A DNA stretch of 64,000 nt from Streptomyces sp. WM6386 (GTDB taxonomy: Bacteria; Actinomycetota; Actinomycetes; Streptomycetales; Streptomycetaceae), in contig NZ_JXTE01000032.1 in the NCBI RefSeq assembly GCF_000972385.1, positions 1 through 64,000 on the forward strand. Reading direction: 5' to 3'. Below are positions 52,709 to 62,234 of this stretch, one piece after another. Each line of letters opens with the position of its first letter. The first letter of the stretch is position 1. The notes below the pieces were generated by a model. The model had not been told where the DNA came from. It saw nothing but the letters and a program-made list of their open reading frames with translations, and did no database searches. The position numbers and the translations under genes were made by a program.

Positions 52709-53152
52709 ATGAGACACGTTCTGAGAGCAGTCGTGGCGATCTGCGCCGCGCTGGGCATCTCCCTGGCGTTCACGGGCTCGGCGCAGGCGGCGAGCAACCC
52801 CGTCACCGTCTGCGGTTCGGGCTACTACGTCCAGTCGTCCCACGAGCTGGGCCTGTACCTGGAGACGGGCGGTCCGCAGGCGATCGTCTACCTGCTCTAC
52901 AACTCCTCGACCGGATACAACTGCGCGGTCACCGTCGTCACCGGCGAGCAGATCGACAACCCCGTCAACGTCGGCATCCGTGTCGAGGGCGGCAGCTGGC
53001 TCACGGACCCCGGCAACTACAACTCGTATGCCGGTCCCCGGCGTGTGAAGGCCGCGGGCAAGTGCGTGCAGTACATGGGGTCGACCCGCTGGTGGAGCTC
53101 TTCGTCTCCGTACACCGACTCGTACACGAGCCCGCTGGGCTGGTGCGGCTGA
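52709..53152 (+). CDS. spore-associated protein A (SapA)-like secreted protein
   Basis: 147 residues. A signal peptide with a basic start and hydrophobic core ends at GSAQAA (about 28). The mature domain of about 119 residues holds four Cys (VTVCGS, YNCAVT, GKCVQY and GWCG) suited to two disulfides, and Tyr/Ser/Gly-rich strands (YLLYNSSTGYN, DPGNYNSYAGPRRV). This pattern fits the SapA spore-coat-associated family of Streptomyces as I recall it. The only rightward gene between aroE and mltG, so probably an insertion into a conserved block. Confidence 0.75.
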   Translation: MRHVLRAVVAICAALGISLAFTGSAQAASNPVTVCGSGYYVQSSHELGLYLETGGPQAIVYLLYNSSTGYNCAVTVVTGEQIDNPVNVGIRVEGGSWLTDPGNYNSYAGPRRVKAAGKCVQYMGSTRWWSSSSPYTDSYTSPLGWCG

Positions 53153-53164
53153 CGGATCGGCCGA

Positions 53165-53208
53165 ACGGCTGGGCCCCGGGACGGACGTCCGTCCCGGGGC
53201 CCAGCCGT
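53165..53208. terminator. perfect 44-base palindromic bidirectional terminator
   Basis: ACGGCTGGGCCCCGGGACGG plus AC and its exact complement with no loop bases, between the convergent SapA-like and mltG stops. It would serve both transcripts. Confidence 0.9.
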
Positions 53209-53210
53209 CG

Positions 53211-54914
53211 TCAGTCCTTGTTCCTCGACGCGTTGAACTGGTCGCGGAGCTTCTCGTGATCGGCGAGCGTCTTGGTGAACTTGCTGGTCTTGCCGTCCAG
53301 CGAAATGAAGTAGTACCAGCCGTCGTCCGTCGGGTTGAGCGCGCCCCTGAGCGCCTCTTCCCCGGGGTTGTCGATCGGACCGGGCGGGAGCCCCTTCACG
53401 TAGTACGTGTTGTACGGGTTGTTGTACTGCTTCAGCTCGGCGATCGTCAGATCGAGCTTGCTCTGGTTCTTCACGTAGTTGTACGTGGAGTCGAACTCCA
53501 GCGAACCGTATGTCTGGGGGTTCCCCGGCTTGAGGCGGTTGTAGACGACCTCGGCCATCTTGCGGAAGTCGTCGTGGCTCGTCCCCTCGGCCTGCGCGAG
53601 ACTCGCCACGGTGAGCAGCTCCCAGGGACCGTCGAGGCCCAGGCCCTTGGCCTTCTTCTCCAGGCCGAGCTCCTCGTACGTGTCGTTCGCCCGGTCGACC
53701 ATCTCCTTGAGGACGGTCTCCGGCTTCTGTCCCTTGCTGGCCGCGTAGGCGGAGGGGTAGAGGAACCCTTCGAGCGGGTCCTTCAGATCGGAGTGACCGA
53801 GCGCCCAGTCGGGCAGCCCGAACTCCTTGTACTTCTGTTTCGCGACCTTCGCCGTGGTGCCCTTGGCCAGTTCGAGGCGCTTGTCGATCGCCGCGTAGAC
53901 CTTTGAATTGCGCTGGCCTTCGGTGACGATCAGGTTGTTCTTGCTCTTGGGGTCGAGCATCAGCGCCACGGCGCTCTCACCGGACATCTGCTTGTTCAGC
54001 AGATAGGAGCCGGCCTGGATCTTGCCCGCGTCCTTGTTCTGGGTGAACGCGGAGACGAACGCGTCGACGCTCTTGACGACGTCCGCTTCCTTGAGCAGCC
54101 GCCCCATGTCCGAACCGTTGGCACCCTTAGGGACGGTGACGGCCACCGTCGTGCTCGTCCCGTCGCCCGCGTAGTCCGGAGCCGAGGCGAAACGATCCTT
54201 GTAGAATTGGTAGCCGAAATAACCCACGCCACCGACCCCGCCGCCGAACACCAGCAGGACCACCAGGCACGCGCAGCCACTGCGCCGTTTCTTCGGTTTC
54301 TTGCCGCCGCGGCCCCTGCGGTCGCCGCGTCCGCCCTGGTCGTCGGCGTCGTCGGCATCGTCCTCGTCGTCACCGCCGCCCGCGAAGAAGGCGTGTTCAC
54401 CCTGGTCGGGGCCCGGGTCCCAGTCCGCCCGCTGCGGTTCCGGCTCGGTTCGCCGCCGGCTCGGCGGCTCCGGTGGCGGGTAGGCGTCGGGGGTGCCGTA
54501 GTAGTCCGGCTGGTCCCCGGTGCCGTACGCGGCGGCCTGCTGGCCGTACGGGTCCGACGGGTCCGGGTACTGGACGTGCGTGTGCGTCCCGGTGCCCCAG
54601 CCATTGTTGTCGTACTGCTGCTGGTGCTGCTGGGGCGCGTACTGCTGCTGGTCGTAGCTCTGCTGCGGGTCGTACTGCTGCTGGTACTGCTGCTGGTACT
54701 GCTGCTGCGCCTGACCGTAATCGGCCTGCTGGCCGTTGCCCCAGTCGCCGTACTCCGGCTGCTGCGGCTGCTGCGGATAGTGCTGCGGCTGGCCGCCGTA
54801 GGCAGCTTGATGGCCGACGTGGCCCTGCTGCCCTTCCCATCCGCCGTCCCCGTAATTCGGGTCCTGCGGATGCCACGGTTCGGAGCCTTCCTGGCCCCGG
54901 CCATACTCAGTCAT
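53211..54914 (-). CDS. mltG: endolytic murein transglycosylase MltG with Gln/Tyr-rich cytoplasmic tail
   Basis: 567 residues. Residues 1-210 are a low-complexity cytoplasmic tail, with QQQYQQQYQQQY at about 71-82 and an acidic stretch at 181-193. A transmembrane helix lies at about 213-237, then the YceG domain. Catalytic Glu is about 443 in ASLAQAEGTS, followed by VVYNRLK, the family signature. It cuts nascent glycan strands and sets their length. Co-directional with and downstream of ruvX and alaS; the aroE neighbourhood is typical. Confidence 0.93.
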   Translation of the reverse strand: MTEYGRGQEGSEPWHPQDPNYGDGGWEGQQGHVGHQAAYGGQPQHYPQQPQQPEYGDWGNGQQADYGQAQQQYQQQYQQQYDPQQSYDQQQYAPQQHQQQYDNNGWGTGTHTHVQYPDPSDPYGQQAAAYGTGDQPDYYGTPDAYPPPEPPSRRRTEPEPQRADWDPGPDQGEHAFFAGGGDDEDDADDADDQGGRGDRRGRGGKKPKKRRSGCACLVVLLVFGGGVGGVGYFGYQFYKDRFASAPDYAGDGTSTTVAVTVPKGANGSDMGRLLKEADVVKSVDAFVSAFTQNKDAGKIQAGSYLLNKQMSGESAVALMLDPKSKNNLIVTEGQRNSKVYAAIDKRLELAKGTTAKVAKQKYKEFGLPDWALGHSDLKDPLEGFLYPSAYAASKGQKPETVLKEMVDRANDTYEELGLEKKAKGLGLDGPWELLTVASLAQAEGTSHDDFRKMAEVVYNRLKPGNPQTYGSLEFDSTYNYVKNQSKLDLTIAELKQYNNPYNTYYVKGLPPGPIDNPGEEALRGALNPTDDGWYYFISLDGKTSKFTKTLADHEKLRDQFNASRNKD

Positions 54915-55036
54915 CGATCCCCTAGAGCCGCGAGGCGGCGGTCGCGCGGCTTGTGGCCCGGCATCAGTTCCGCCTCTCTGTGTGCGGCATCTGTTCGAAC
55001 AGTGCCGCAGTCGCGCGGAACGTTACCGTATCGCGA

Positions 55037-55507
55037 TCAGATGACCACTTCGACGCTCTCTCCGGGTGCTTTACCTGACACCCGTTCGGATTCGAGCGCC
55101 TGCTGGAGGATGATCACAGCGGCGGCCTGGTCGATGACGGAGCGGCCCTTCTTGGATTTCACACCCGAGGCGCGCAGTCCCTGACTGGCCGTCACGGTCG
55201 TCATCCGCTCGTCGACCAGGCGTACCGGTATCGGCGCGATGCCCTTGGCGAACTCCTGGGCGAAGGCCCTGACCTTGATGGCGGCCGGGCCCTCGCCCCC
55301 CTTGAGGGAGCGAGGGAGTCCGACCACGACCTCGATCGGCTCGTACTCCTCGACGATCTGCTTCAGCCGTCGATGGGCGGCCGGGACGTCCCGGCCGGGG
55401 ACCGTCTCCACCGGGGTGGCGAGGATCCCGTCGGGGTCGCACGAGGCGACCCCGATCCGGGCGTCCCCGACGTCGATGGCGAGTCGGCGGCCTCTGCGCA
55501 TCGTCAC
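55037..55507 (-). CDS. ruvX: YqgF/RuvX-family putative Holliday junction resolvase
   Basis: 156 residues. RNase H-like fold: first Asp in [27 protein letters not shown], and the last acidic motif in [10 protein letters not shown]. Members are implicated in 16S rRNA 5' maturation or recombination. A GTG overlapping the alaS TGA is used as start; ATG 55501 is nearly equivalent. Confidence 0.93.
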   Translation of the reverse strand: MTMRRGRRLAIDVGDARIGVASCDPDGILATPVETVPGRDVPAAHRRLKQIVEEYEPIEVVVGLPRSLKGGEGPAAIKVRAFAQEFAKGIAPIPVRLVDERMTTVTASQGLRASGVKSKKGRSVIDQAAAVIILQQALESERVSGKAPGESVEVVI

Positions 55508-58176
55508 TTCGCGGTGTCCGTGACCAGACGCTCGACGGCCTCGACGGCCTCGCCGATCGCGGCCGGGTTCTGGCCGCCGCCCTGGGCGACGTCCGGCTTG
55601 CCGCCACCGCCGCCGCCGAGGGTCTTGGCGGCCGTGCGGACCAGGTCGCCGGCCTTGAGGCCACGCTCACGGGCGGCCTCGTTGGTGGCGATGACCGTGA
55701 GCGGCTTGCCGTTGACCGTGGTGAACAGCGCCACGACCGCGGCCCGGCCGCCCTGGATGCGGCCGCGTACGTCGAGGACCAGCTTGCGCAGGTCGTCGGC
55801 GGTGGTGCCGTCCGGGACCTGACCGGTGACGAGGGCGATGCCGCGGACGTCCTTGGCGGACTCGGCGAGACCGCCCGCGGCCTGCAGGACCTTCTCGGCG
55901 CGGAACTTCTCGATCTCCTTCTCGGCGTCCTTCAGCTTGCCGAGCATGGTGGAGACCTTCTCCGGGAGCTCCTCCGGGCGGCCCTTGATCAGCTCCTGGA
56001 GCTGGGCGACGACCGTGTGCTCACGGGCGAGGAAGTTGTAGGCGTCGACGCCGACGAGGGCCTCGATACGGCGCACACCCGAGCCGATCGACGACTCGCC
56101 GAGCAGCTTGACCAGGCCGAGCTGCGAGGTGTTGTGCACGTGGGTGCCGCCGCACAGCTCCTTGGAGAAGTCGCCGATGGTGACGACGCGGACGCGCTCG
56201 CCGTACTTCTCGCCGAACTCGGCGATGGCGCCCTGCTTCTTGGCCTCCTCGAGGCTCAGGATCTCGGCGTGCACATCGAGGTCGCGGGCGAGCACCTCGT
56301 TGATCTTCTGCTCGACGTCGGTCATCACGGCCGTGGGAACGGCGGAGGGGGAACCGAAGTCGAAGCGGAAACGGCCGGGCTGGTTCTCGGAACCGGCCTG
56401 GGCGGCCGTCGGGCCGAGCGCGTCGCGCAGGGCCTGGTGGGTGAGGTGGGTGGCCGAGTGGGCACGGGCGATGGCCGTGCGGCGGCGGGAGTCGATCGAG
56501 GCGTGGGCCTTGGCGCCGACGGTGACCTCGCCGAACTGGACGACGCCCTTGTGGACGTAGACGCCCGGGACCGGCTTCTGGCAGTCGCGGATCTCGATGA
56601 CGGCACCGGAGTCGACCTTGATCCTGCCGGTGTCACCGATCTGGCCGCCGCCCTCGGCGTAGAACGGGGTGCGGTCCAGAACGATCTCGACCTCGTCGCC
56701 CTCGGTGGCGGCCGGGGAGGACGCGCCGTCGACGAGGATGCCGACGATCGTGGACTCGGCGTCCGTGTCCGAATAGCCGATGAACTCGGTCTCGCCGGCC
56801 TGGTCGGCGATCTCACGGTAGGCGCCCGCGCCGGCGTGGCCGGTCTTCTTGGCCTGGGCGTCGGCCTTGGCGCGTTCCCGCTGCTCCTTCATCAGGCGGC
56901 GGAAGCCGTCCTCGTCCACGGACAGCCCCTGCTCGGCGGCCATCTCGAGGGTGAGGTCGATCGGGAAGCCCCAGGTGTCGTGGAGCAGGAACGCCTTGTC
57001 GCCGGCGAGGACCTTGCCACCGGAGGCCTTGGTGTCGGTGACCGCGGTGTCGAGGATGTTGGTGCCGGCCTTCAGCGTCTTGAGGAAGGCGGCCTCCTCG
57101 GCGAGGGCGACCTTCTCGATGCGCTCGCGGTCGGTGACGAGTTCCGGGTACTGCTGGCCCATCATCGCGATGACGGTGTCGACCAGCTCCTGCACGACCG
57201 GGCCGGTGGCGCCGAGGAGGCGCATGTTGCGGATGGCGCGGCGCATGATGCGGCGCAGGACGTAGCCACGGCCTTCGTTGCCGGGGGTCACACCGTCGCC
57301 GATGAGCATCACCGACGTCCGCATGTGGTCGGTGACCACGCGCAGGGAGACGTCCGACTCGTGGGCGTCGCCGTACGCGACACCCGTCAGCTCGGTGGCC
57401 TTCTTGATGACGGCCATGGAGGTGTCGATCTCGTACATGTTCTGCACGCCCTGCAGAATCATCGCGAGTCGCTCGAGGCCCAGGCCCGTGTCGATGTTCT
57501 TGCTGGGGAGCTCGCCGAGGATCTCGAAGTTGTCCTTGCCGATGCCCTCGCCGCGCTCGTACTGCATGAAGACGAGGTTCCAGATCTCCACGTACCGCTC
57601 GTCGTTGACGGCGGGGCCGCCCTCGACGCCGAACTCGGGGCCGCGGTCGTAGTTGATCTCGGAACAGGGGCCACAGGGTCCGGGGACGCCCATGGACCAG
57701 TAGTTGTCCTTCATGCCGAGGCGCTGGATGCGCTCCTTCGGCACCCCGACGACCTCGTGCCAGATGCGCTCGGCCTCGTCGTCCTCGAGGTAGACGGTGA
57801 TCCAGAGCTTCTCCGGCTCCAGGCCGTAACCACCCTTGTCCTGGGGGCTGGTGAGCAGCTCCCAGGCGTACTTGATGGCGCCTTCCTTGAAGTAGTCGCC
57901 GAAGGAGAAGTTGCCGCACATCTGGAAGAACGTGCCGTGCCGGGTGGTCTTGCCGACCTCTTCGATGTCGGGCGTGCGCACGCACTTCTGCACGCTGGTG
58001 GCGCGCGCCCAAGGCGGCTTGACCTCACCGAGGAAGTAGGGCTTGAAGGGGACCATGCCGGCGGGGACCAGGAGCAGAGTCGGGTCGTCCGCGATGAGCG
58101 ACGCCGAAGGGACGACGGTGTGACCGCGCTCCTCGTAGAAGCTCAGCCAGCGGCGGCGGATCTCGGCCGACTCCAT
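55504..58176 (-). CDS. alaS: alanyl-tRNA synthetase
   Basis: 890 residues. Class II catalytic core from [22 protein letters not shown], with motif 2 near [22 protein letters not shown]. The editing domain zinc ligands are HSATH and CGGTH, and the C-terminal DHHA1 domain ends with [18 protein letters not shown]. Charges tRNA-Ala and hydrolyses Ser/Gly mischarges. Directly follows a small membrane-associated gene (1-base overlap). Confidence 0.98.
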   Translation of the reverse strand: MESAEIRRRWLSFYEERGHTVVPSASLIADDPTLLLVPAGMVPFKPYFLGEVKPPWARATSVQKCVRTPDIEEVGKTTRHGTFFQMCGNFSFGDYFKEGAIKYAWELLTSPQDKGGYGLEPEKLWITVYLEDDEAERIWHEVVGVPKERIQRLGMKDNYWSMGVPGPCGPCSEINYDRGPEFGVEGGPAVNDERYVEIWNLVFMQYERGEGIGKDNFEILGELPSKNIDTGLGLERLAMILQGVQNMYEIDTSMAVIKKATELTGVAYGDAHESDVSLRVVTDHMRTSVMLIGDGVTPGNEGRGYVLRRIMRRAIRNMRLLGATGPVVQELVDTVIAMMGQQYPELVTDRERIEKVALAEEAAFLKTLKAGTNILDTAVTDTKASGGKVLAGDKAFLLHDTWGFPIDLTLEMAAEQGLSVDEDGFRRLMKEQRERAKADAQAKKTGHAGAGAYREIADQAGETEFIGYSDTDAESTIVGILVDGASSPAATEGDEVEIVLDRTPFYAEGGGQIGDTGRIKVDSGAVIEIRDCQKPVPGVYVHKGVVQFGEVTVGAKAHASIDSRRRTAIARAHSATHLTHQALRDALGPTAAQAGSENQPGRFRFDFGSPSAVPTAVMTDVEQKINEVLARDLDVHAEILSLEEAKKQGAIAEFGEKYGERVRVVTIGDFSKELCGGTHVHNTSQLGLVKLLGESSIGSGVRRIEALVGVDAYNFLAREHTVVAQLQELIKGRPEELPEKVSTMLGKLKDAEKEIEKFRAEKVLQAAGGLAESAKDVRGIALVTGQVPDGTTADDLRKLVLDVRGRIQGGRAAVVALFTTVNGKPLTVIATNEAARERGLKAGDLVRTAAKTLGGGGGGKPDVAQGGGQNPAAIGEAVEAVERLVTDTAK

Positions 58177-58535
58177 CAGTGGTCCTCGTTTCGGTTGTAC
58201 GGGTACGTCCGGTACGTCGATCCCTCGACGTACTTCGGGTTGTTGCGGTTCTCGATGGCGGCGTGCCGCCGGGGGGCGGGGAGTTCGGGGTCGACCGGGG
58301 CGTTCAGCCCCAGTGCGTCACCCAGTTCTTCCTCCCGCTGGGCCATGTTGTCGCGGACGTCGAGCGCGAAGCCCACCGCGCGGTCCTTGATGCGGTGACC
58401 GGCCTCGAGCGCCTTGTTCGCCGCGGTCGCGGCGAGGCTCTCGGGGGTCAGCTGCCTCAGCTTGCGGTTGACCTTGGTGGTGGCCCACACACCGGCGGCG
58501 ACGCCCGTGCTGAACCAGAACGTACGGCGGAACAT
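58176..58535 (-). CDS. DUF6167-like small protein
   Basis: 119 residues. A short hydrophobic N-terminal helix (about 6-20, [17 protein letters not shown]) is followed by a charged, mostly helical cytoplasmic region and a polar tail. Conserved upstream of alaS in Streptomyces as I recall; function unknown. Its stop overlaps the alaS start by one base and its start is 9 bases after the DUF948 gene. Confidence 0.8.
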   Translation of the reverse strand: MFRRTFWFSTGVAAGVWATTKVNRKLRQLTPESLAATAANKALEAGHRIKDRAVGFALDVRDNMAQREEELGDALGLNAPVDPELPAPRRHAAIENRNNPKYVEGSTYRTYPYNRNEDH

Positions 58536-58544
58536 CGCTAGGTC

Positions 58545-58979
58545 TCAGTCCTTCTTCCGCTTGCTCCGTCGTGACGCCGGAACGGTGCGGCCCACGATCA
58601 CGGTACGCCGGGGTGCCTTGGCGGGCACGTCGTCCTTGCGGCCGCTGATCGCCCTGCGCACGCCGTATCCGAAGGCCGCGACCTTGACCAGGGGGCCGCC
58701 GAAGGTGGAGGCGACGGTGGTGGACAGCGCGGAGGCGTTGGAGGTGACCTCCTGGACGTCCGAGGCGATCGCGTCCACCCGGTCGATCTGGGTCTGCGCG
58801 GAACGGACCGCCGAGGAGGCGTCCGCCAGGAGCGGGACGGCCTGGTCGGTCACGTCCGCCACCAGCTTGGTGGTCGCCCTGAGCGTCTGGGCCAGCCTCG
58901 CCAGCGCGACGGCGAGGAAGGAGACCAGGATCGCCCAGAAGACGGCCACCAGGATCCCGGCCACCTCGCCACCGGACAC
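58545..58979 (-). CDS. DUF948-family membrane protein
   Basis: 144 residues from a GTG (VSGGEVAGILVAVFWAILV). An N-terminal transmembrane helix (about 5-27) is followed by a long amphipathic helix with methyl-accepting-like spacing (LRATTKLVADVTDQAVPLLADASSAVRSAQTQIDRVDAIASDVQEV). A basic C-terminus ends in RSKRKKD. Probably an elongated coiled-coil anchored to the membrane. Role unknown; first gene of the DUF948-DUF6167-alaS-ruvX-mltG run. Confidence 0.82.
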   Translation of the reverse strand: MSGGEVAGILVAVFWAILVSFLAVALARLAQTLRATTKLVADVTDQAVPLLADASSAVRSAQTQIDRVDAIASDVQEVTSNASALSTTVASTFGGPLVKVAAFGYGVRRAISGRKDDVPAKAPRRTVIVGRTVPASRRSKRKKD

Positions 58980-59139
58980 TGCGCACCCGCTCCCTGTACG
59001 TGCCTGAACATAGAAAAAGTCGTGCGGTGAGCCTATCGCGCCGCGGGCGGGCCTCCGCACCGGATTACCGTGCGCGCGCGGGCCGCGTCGCGCGGAGCGA
59101 TTGTACGGACCGAACACGCTTCAGTACGCTCCGTGTTCC

Positions 59140-61275
59140 ATGCGTGACGATCGGCTCTGCGACGGCAATCTCCCCCTCGAACTGGACGCGTTCGTGGGCC
59201 GCTCGGCCGAACTCGCCGCACTCTCCCTGGCTCTGGAGAGCTCGCGGCTGGTGACCGTGACCGGCCCCGGTGGCATCGGCAAGTCCCGGCTGGCGGCACG
59301 GGCGGCGCTGCGGGACGGGGCCTGGCGGGTCGAGCTGGCGTCGGTGCGCGATCCGGAGTTCGTCGACTTCGCGGTCGTGGAGGCGCTGGGGCTGACCGAC
59401 CACACCACACGGCTGCCGCGCGAGATCCTGCTGGCACACCTGGCGCGGCCGGGGCGTGAACTCCTGCTGGTTCTCGACGGGTTCGAGCACCTGGTGGACG
59501 TCTGCGCCGAGCTGGTGACCGATCTGCTGCACCGGGTGCCGGGGCTCAGGGTGCTCGCCGTGGGCCGCCGACCGCTGTCCGTGGCGGGCGAGCGGGTGTT
59601 CGCGCTGGAGCCGCTCGCCGAGGCCGAGGCCGTGGAGCTCTTCGTGGACCGGGCGGGGCGGCAGGGCGTGTCGGTGGCCGCCGATCCCGGTGTACGGGAG
59701 CTGTGCCGGCGCCTCGACGGCATCCCGCTCGCCGTCGAGCTGGCCGCCGGGCGGCTGCGGGCCCTGTCCCCCGGCCAGTTGCTGGAGCGGCTCGACGACC
59801 GGTTCCGGCTGCTGACCGGCGGTGGGCGGGACACTCTGCCCCGGCATCGGACGCTGCGTACGGCGATCGGCTGGAGCCATGAGCTGTGCACGCCGCAGGA
59901 GCGGCTGCTGTGGTCCCGCCTCTCGGTGTTCGCCGGGCCGTTCGACCTGGCGGCCGTGGAGTACGTGTGCAGCGGCAACGGGCTGGCCGAGCAGGACGTT
60001 CTCGATGTGCTGACGGAGCTGCTCACGCAGTCCGTGGTCGGGCGCGAGGAGAGCGCGACGGGTGTGCGCTACCGGATGCTGGACACGGTCCGGGCGTACG
60101 GCGCCGATTGGCTGGAGGCGACCGGGGACGCGGACCGGCTGCGGCGGCGGCACCGCGACTGGTATCTGGGCCTGGCGACCTGGTGCGAGCTGGACTGGTT
60201 CTCCCCGCGGCAGGCCGAGGTGGCCGCCTGCGTCGACGCGGAGCTGCCGAATCTGCGCGGCGCCCTGGAGCACTGTCTCGGCGATCCGGACGAGGTGCAT
60301 CTGGGCCAGTACCTGGCGGGTTCGCTCTGGTTCTACTGGGTCGGCTGCGGACGGCTGTCGGAGGGCCGGCACTGGCTGGAGCAGGCCGTGCGGCTGGAGT
60401 CCGACAACGAACTGTCCCGGCTCAAGGCGCTGTGGGTGCTCGGCTATGTCGCGATTCTGCAGGGCGACACGGTGCCGGCGCTGGCCGCGCTCCATGAGTG
60501 CCGGGAGGAGGCGGAGCGGTCCGCGAACCCGACGGCGGTGGCGTACGCCGAGCACCGCACCGGCTGTCTGGCCCTGGTCAGCGACGACATGGCCCGCGCG
60601 GAGACGCTGCTGCGCTCGGCGCTGGAGCGCTACCGGGAGATCGGCGAGCTCAACAGCAACGTCCTGATGGGCCAGGTCGAGCTGGCGATGACGCGGGCGT
60701 TCCAGGGCGACCTGCCGGAGGCGGTGCGTCTGTGCCAGGACGTGCGCCGGGTCTGCGAGGACCACGGCGAGGGCTGGACCAGGTCGTACGCGCTGTATGT
60801 GCTGGCGTACGCGGCCTGGAGCGAGGGTGATCTGACGGCGGCCCGCACGCTGCTGTCCGACTGTCTGGGCGCTGCCCACGCCTTCCATGATCTGCTCGGC
60901 TCGGTGCTGACGATCGAGCTGCTGGCCCTGGTCACGGCGGCCCAGGGCGACACGGCGGAGGCCGCGGTCCTGCAGGGCGGCGCCGCCTCGATGTGGCCGT
61001 CGGTGGGCCTGCCGCTGTTCGGCTCCGCCTACTACAACGCGCCGCACGAGCTGTGCGAGGCGACGGCCCGCGAGGACCTGGGCGACGAGCGGTACGCGGA
61101 GTGCGTGCGGACGGGCGGCCGGCTCGGCCGGGACGCCGCTGTGGCCCGGGCGCTGGGGCGGAGTCCAAAGGCGCTGCCCGCGCCGCGCGGACCGGCACGG
61201 CACGCTCAGGGTGGCGTCGCCATGCAGGAACCCGCCGCCTCGCCCACCGGGAAGGGTGGGGAGACGGCGGGCTGA
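59140..61275 (+). CDS. COG3903-type STAND/NB-ARC signalling ATPase with TPR-like C-terminus
   Basis: 711 residues. FVGRSAEL near 19 opens the ATPase; Walker A TGPGGIGKSRLA lies at about 41-52, Walker B LLLVLDGFEHLV, and VLAVGRRPL sensor-like. After the winged-helix/ARC region (RHRTLRTAIGWSHELCTPQERLLWSRLSVFAGPFDLAAVEYV) come helical repeats (about 370-680) like those in AfsR/LuxR-type regulators. Neither an N-terminal OmpR/BTAD domain nor a C-terminal LuxR HTH is present, so the DNA-binding output is missing or in a partner. No clear ribosome binding site. Confidence 0.85.
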   Translation: MRDDRLCDGNLPLELDAFVGRSAELAALSLALESSRLVTVTGPGGIGKSRLAARAALRDGAWRVELASVRDPEFVDFAVVEALGLTDHTTRLPREILLAHLARPGRELLLVLDGFEHLVDVCAELVTDLLHRVPGLRVLAVGRRPLSVAGERVFALEPLAEAEAVELFVDRAGRQGVSVAADPGVRELCRRLDGIPLAVELAAGRLRALSPGQLLERLDDRFRLLTGGGRDTLPRHRTLRTAIGWSHELCTPQERLLWSRLSVFAGPFDLAAVEYVCSGNGLAEQDVLDVLTELLTQSVVGREESATGVRYRMLDTVRAYGADWLEATGDADRLRRRHRDWYLGLATWCELDWFSPRQAEVAACVDAELPNLRGALEHCLGDPDEVHLGQYLAGSLWFYWVGCGRLSEGRHWLEQAVRLESDNELSRLKALWVLGYVAILQGDTVPALAALHECREEAERSANPTAVAYAEHRTGCLALVSDDMARAETLLRSALERYREIGELNSNVLMGQVELAMTRAFQGDLPEAVRLCQDVRRVCEDHGEGWTRSYALYVLAYAAWSEGDLTAARTLLSDCLGAAHAFHDLLGSVLTIELLALVTAAQGDTAEAAVLQGGAASMWPSVGLPLFGSAYYNAPHELCEATAREDLGDERYAECVRTGGRLGRDAAVARALGRSPKALPAPRGPARHAQGGVAMQEPAASPTGKGGETAG

Positions 61276-61305
61276 GGTGGTGCGTGTGCTACGTCCGGCT
61301 GGTGA

Positions 61306-61920
61306 TCAGCGGGCGTAGTACTCGACGACGAGCTGCTCGTCGCAGATCACCGGGATCTCCTTGCGGTTCGGCTCGCGGTCCAGGCGGAACGCCAGGGCGC
61401 CGAGGTTCACCTGGAGGTAGCGCGGGGTCTCGCCGTCGGGGGCGAACCCACCGGCGCGGGAGACCTCGAACAGCGTCTTGCTGCGGCTGCGCTCGCGGAC
61501 CATCACGACGTCGTCGGGACGGACGCGGAACGACGGCTTGTCGACCTTGCCGCCGTTGACCTCGATGTGGCCGTGGACGACCATCTGGCGGGCCTGGTAG
61601 ATCGTGCGGGCGATGCCCGAACGCAGGACCAGCGCGTCGAGACGGCGCTCGAGCTCGATGATCAGGGCCTCACCGGTCTTGCCCTGCACCTTGGAGGCAC
61701 GCTCGTAGGCGCGGACGAGCTGGCGCTCGGACACGTCGTACTGCGCACGCAGACGCTGCTTCTCGAGCAGACGGACCTTGTAGTCCGAGTTCTGCTTGCG
61801 GCCACGGCCGTGCTCACCCGGGGGGTAGGGGCGGGCCTCGAAGTACTTGACGGCCTTCGGGGTCAGCGCGATGCCGAGGGCACGCGACTTCTTGACCTTG
61901 GGGCGGGACTGGTTCGCCAC
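61306..61920 (-). CDS. rpsD: 30S ribosomal protein S4
   Basis: 204 residues. Starts [20 protein letters not shown] and contains the S4 RNA-binding domain [34 protein letters not shown]. No zinc-binding CxxC cluster at the N-terminus, so this is the zinc-independent form. Stand-alone, away from the alpha operon, as usual in actinobacteria. Confidence 0.98.
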   Translation of the reverse strand: MANQSRPKVKKSRALGIALTPKAVKYFEARPYPPGEHGRGRKQNSDYKVRLLEKQRLRAQYDVSERQLVRAYERASKVQGKTGEALIIELERRLDALVLRSGIARTIYQARQMVVHGHIEVNGGKVDKPSFRVRPDDVVMVRERSRSKTLFEVSRAGGFAPDGETPRYLQVNLGALAFRLDREPNRKEIPVICDEQLVVEYYAR

Positions 61921-62234
61921 AATCTCTCATTTCTCAGTGTTCGGCTTGTCAGGGTTGAGGGAGGTCGCATCCGCAGCCGGGGAAACCCGCCGGGTCCGTT
62001 GCCGGGCCTGATGGGCAGCCGCTCCCCTGGTCTGGGCACATACGTGCAGCACACGAGTGGCCCACCGACCGGTCCCGTCATACGACGAGTGGTGGTGGGC
62101 TGCCCGCGACACCAATCGAACGGTGCGCGACGCTCCTGGAGCCGATCCGAGGACTGGGTCCTCTGACTGGCTCCGGCTGACTGTCCTGTTCTGACTGCAC
62201 AGGACGCAGCACTGCGAGGGATTCTACAGGGCGC
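61921..62234 (-). promoter_or_regulatory. long untranslated leader and promoter region of rpsD
   Basis: 314 bases with no gene. A minus-strand TAGAAT box at 62226-62221 is a good -10 (no clear -35), placing the start about 290 bases before the rpsD ATG. GACTGNCTC-like repeats (GGACAGTCAGCC, GAGCCAGTCAGAGG) occur in its first part. A leader this long may fold to bind S4 and autoregulate. Confidence 0.45.

Noticed and set aside
56017..58398. 793-codon open frame opposite alaS
   Set aside because: Antisense shadow of alaS; no recognisable domain and biased repetitive composition.
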